DNA of 6,880 bases from an uncultured Phycisphaerales bacterium (GTDB lineage: Bacteria > Planctomycetota > Phycisphaerae > Phycisphaerales > SM1A02): NCBI GenBank assembly GCA_946886375.1, contig CAMPIL010000197.1:1-6880 (forward strand). Direction: 5' to 3'. Made by a program: the position numbers and the translations under genes. Of the stretch, positions 5,917-6,880 are shown piece after piece; within the stretch, counting starts at the first letter, position 1, and each line of letters starts with the position of its first letter. The notes under the pieces were generated by a model, which saw only the letters and a list, made by a program, of their open reading frames with translations, had not been told where the DNA came from and did not search any database.

Positions 5917-6762
5917 TCAGTCAAGATGCCAGCACGTTTCTCGCAGGGCCTGGGCGCACTGGTCATAGGCGTAGCGCGCCTCGATCACCGTCGACTCGGG
6001 AATCTGCGGCGCCTCGCTGTAACTGGTCCGGCCGTCGCGGACAATCTGGCCCGCGAGAATCAACTGCGACGGGTCGCCGTATTCGGCGCGGCCGGTGTCG
6101 TTGAACATCTGGTACGACTCGGACAATGGCGAACCGAGTTCCAGCCGCTCCTGCAGCAACTCGAAGTTCCGCTGCGTCTGATTCACCAGCGACTCCGATT
6201 CGATGAAGATGCCGCGCGTCTTTAACTCGCCGCAGCACTTCTGAATCCATTTCAACTGCTTGAAGTAGTACACCGTCGCGCGCTTGAGAGTTGCCGCGGG
6301 CGTGGGGGCGTTGAAGAAGTTCGACGCCACCAGCGACTTGAGCGAAGACTCCGGATCGCGAAGCAGAAACACCGCCCTCGCGCCCATGCGGTTCATCAGT
6401 TGCGGCGTGATGTACCAGCGGTGCAGCACCTTGTCCAGCACGTACCTGCCCAGGGGCGCGCCATCCAGCGATTCCATCACGCGATGGCGCAACAGCACGA
6501 AATCCAATTTATGCCTGTACGCGATGTGCGATTCGAAATAGCCGGTGATCTCCGGATGGCTGCCGAGCACGTGACTGAGCAGGCTGCTGCGGCTGCGCAT
6601 GTGGCTGATGAGAAACAAATAGCGCACCGGCTTGAAGACCGCGGTCGGCCGTGAAGCCATCAATCGCACCAGGCTTGCGCCCCCTTTGCACGTCTGCTTC
6701 AACTTCGTCATTGCCATGTTCAAATCCATGCTTCGGGTCGCGCCCCACCCGCCATGGATCAC
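5917..6762 (-). CDS. PAPS-dependent sulfotransferase family protein
   Basis: The protein has 281 residues from the GTG at 6762. It should move a sulfate group from 3'-phosphoadenosine 5'-phosphosulfate to a sugar or other hydroxyl/amine acceptor. The first beta strand and 5'-phosphosulfate loop are YLFLISHMRSRSSLLSHVL at 48-66, with GSHPEI at 67-72. The 3'-phosphate-binding element is AVFLLRDPESSLKSL at 130-144, with R135 and S139/S140 as the expected contacts. Between them lies a conserved-looking helix (ESHIAYRHKLD, 77-87). No signal peptide or clear membrane segment is seen. The GTG overlaps the upstream stop codon as GTGA, which suggests translational coupling. ATGs at 6729, 6717 and 6711 are alternative starts, since the first 18-40 residues are not conserved-looking. 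The GT14 gene follows in the same direction, so both may modify one polymer. The acceptor cannot be read from sequence; a relative acting on lipid or protein is possible. Confidence 0.82.
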   Translation of the reverse strand: MIHGGWGATRSMDLNMAMTKLKQTCKGGASLVRLMASRPTAVFKPVRYLFLISHMRSRSSLLSHVLGSHPEITGYFESHIAYRHKLDFVLLRHRVMESLDGAPLGRYVLDKVLHRWYITPQLMNRMGARAVFLLRDPESSLKSLVASNFFNAPTPAATLKRATVYYFKQLKWIQKCCGELKTRGIFIESESLVNQTQRNFELLQERLELGSPLSESYQMFNDTGRAEYGDPSQLILAGQIVRDGRTSYSEAPQIPESTVIEARYAYDQCAQALRETCWHLD

Positions 6763-6880
6763 TTCGAACCTGCACCCGCCGCCTCAGGGTGCAGGATATC
6801 CTCCGCCTCGATTGCGGCAACGGCCGCATCGCGCTCGGCCAACCGCTCAGCTTCGAGTATCCGGCCCTGCGCGGCTTCAA
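6759..6880 (-). CDS. C-terminal end of an unrecognised protein (partial)
   Basis: Reading leftward in the frame whose codons begin at 6878, 39 codons run to a TGA at 6761-6759. The peptide starts EAAQGRILEAERLAERDA, continues with AVAAIEAEDILHP and ends in AGAGSK. The regular Ala/Glu/Arg spacing is typical of a helix or coiled coil at the end of a bacterial protein. The stop codon shares bases with the GTG of the sulfotransferase gene (GTGA), the usual pattern of coupled genes in one operon, and this is the main reason to trust the frame. Only the tail is visible, so the function cannot be given. It resembles in composition the tail of the GT14 protein, though I could not align the two. Confidence 0.65.
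   Translation of the reverse strand, partial: EAAQGRILEAERLAERDAAVAAIEAEDILHPEAAGAGSK

Noticed and set aside
5182..6225. Rightward 347-codon frame across the GT14 and sulfotransferase genes
   Set aside because: It spans the junction of two genes recognised on the other strand. Its His/Ala/Val/Pro-rich composition is that of an antisense shadow.
1..6880. Mobile element, CRISPR array, tRNA or rRNA
   Set aside because: I found no transposase-like frame, no regular repeat-spacer array, and no tRNA- or rRNA-like stretch on either strand. The only repeats are the short intergenic ones listed.

Overview
The window looks like chromosomal DNA from a high-GC bacterium with GC-rich third codon positions. 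A planctomycete or another member of the PVC group is my best guess. The reasons are indirect: genes with and without Shine-Dalgarno sequences are mixed, a dispersed GATGAACGCA-type repeat sits between genes, and a GT14 glycosyltransferase neighbours a sulfotransferase. No marker gene fixes the taxonomy. There is no sign of an insertion sequence, CRISPR array, tRNA or rRNA.

Layout, left to right. Positions 1-82 may hold the start of a leftward gene (weak support). Positions 83-397 are a gene-free leader with a small hairpin. A secreted protein at 398-1429 carries the motif set of GH56 hyaluronidases, including the D-x-E catalytic pair, and ends at a clear intrinsic terminator (1457-1491). A good promoter (1585-1613) then starts a rightward three-gene set: a Gfo/Idh/MocA sugar-nucleotide 3-dehydrogenase (1656-2690, WbpB/WlbA type), a left-handed beta-helix N-acetyltransferase (2846-3472, WbpD/WlbB type) and a PLP-dependent DegT-family aminotransferase (3560-4777, WbpE/WlbC type). 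The order is that of wlbABC in Bordetella and wbpB-wbpD-wbpE in Pseudomonas aeruginosa. Two repeat-like spacers separate the three genes.

The right third is transcribed leftward. Its genes, in transcription order, are the tail of an unrecognised protein (6759-6880), a sulfotransferase whose GTG start overlaps the preceding stop as GTGA (5917-6762), and a GT14 Core-2/I-branching-type glycosyltransferase (4711-5862). The last gene converges on the aminotransferase gene and overlaps it by 67 bp.

Together this is part of a surface-polysaccharide locus. The rightward genes should make a UDP-2,3-diacetamido-2,3-dideoxy uronic acid. The leftward genes should transfer a sugar and a sulfate group. 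The GH56-like exported protein could trim or remodel an acidic N-acetylated polymer. The first enzyme of the sugar pathway (a WbpA-type 6-dehydrogenase), a WbpI-type epimerase, and any polymerase or export genes lie outside the window. The most interesting idea is that the locus resembles animal glycosaminoglycan metabolism (GH56-like, GT14 and sulfotransferase together with N-acetylated uronic acid synthesis), but in a bacterium.
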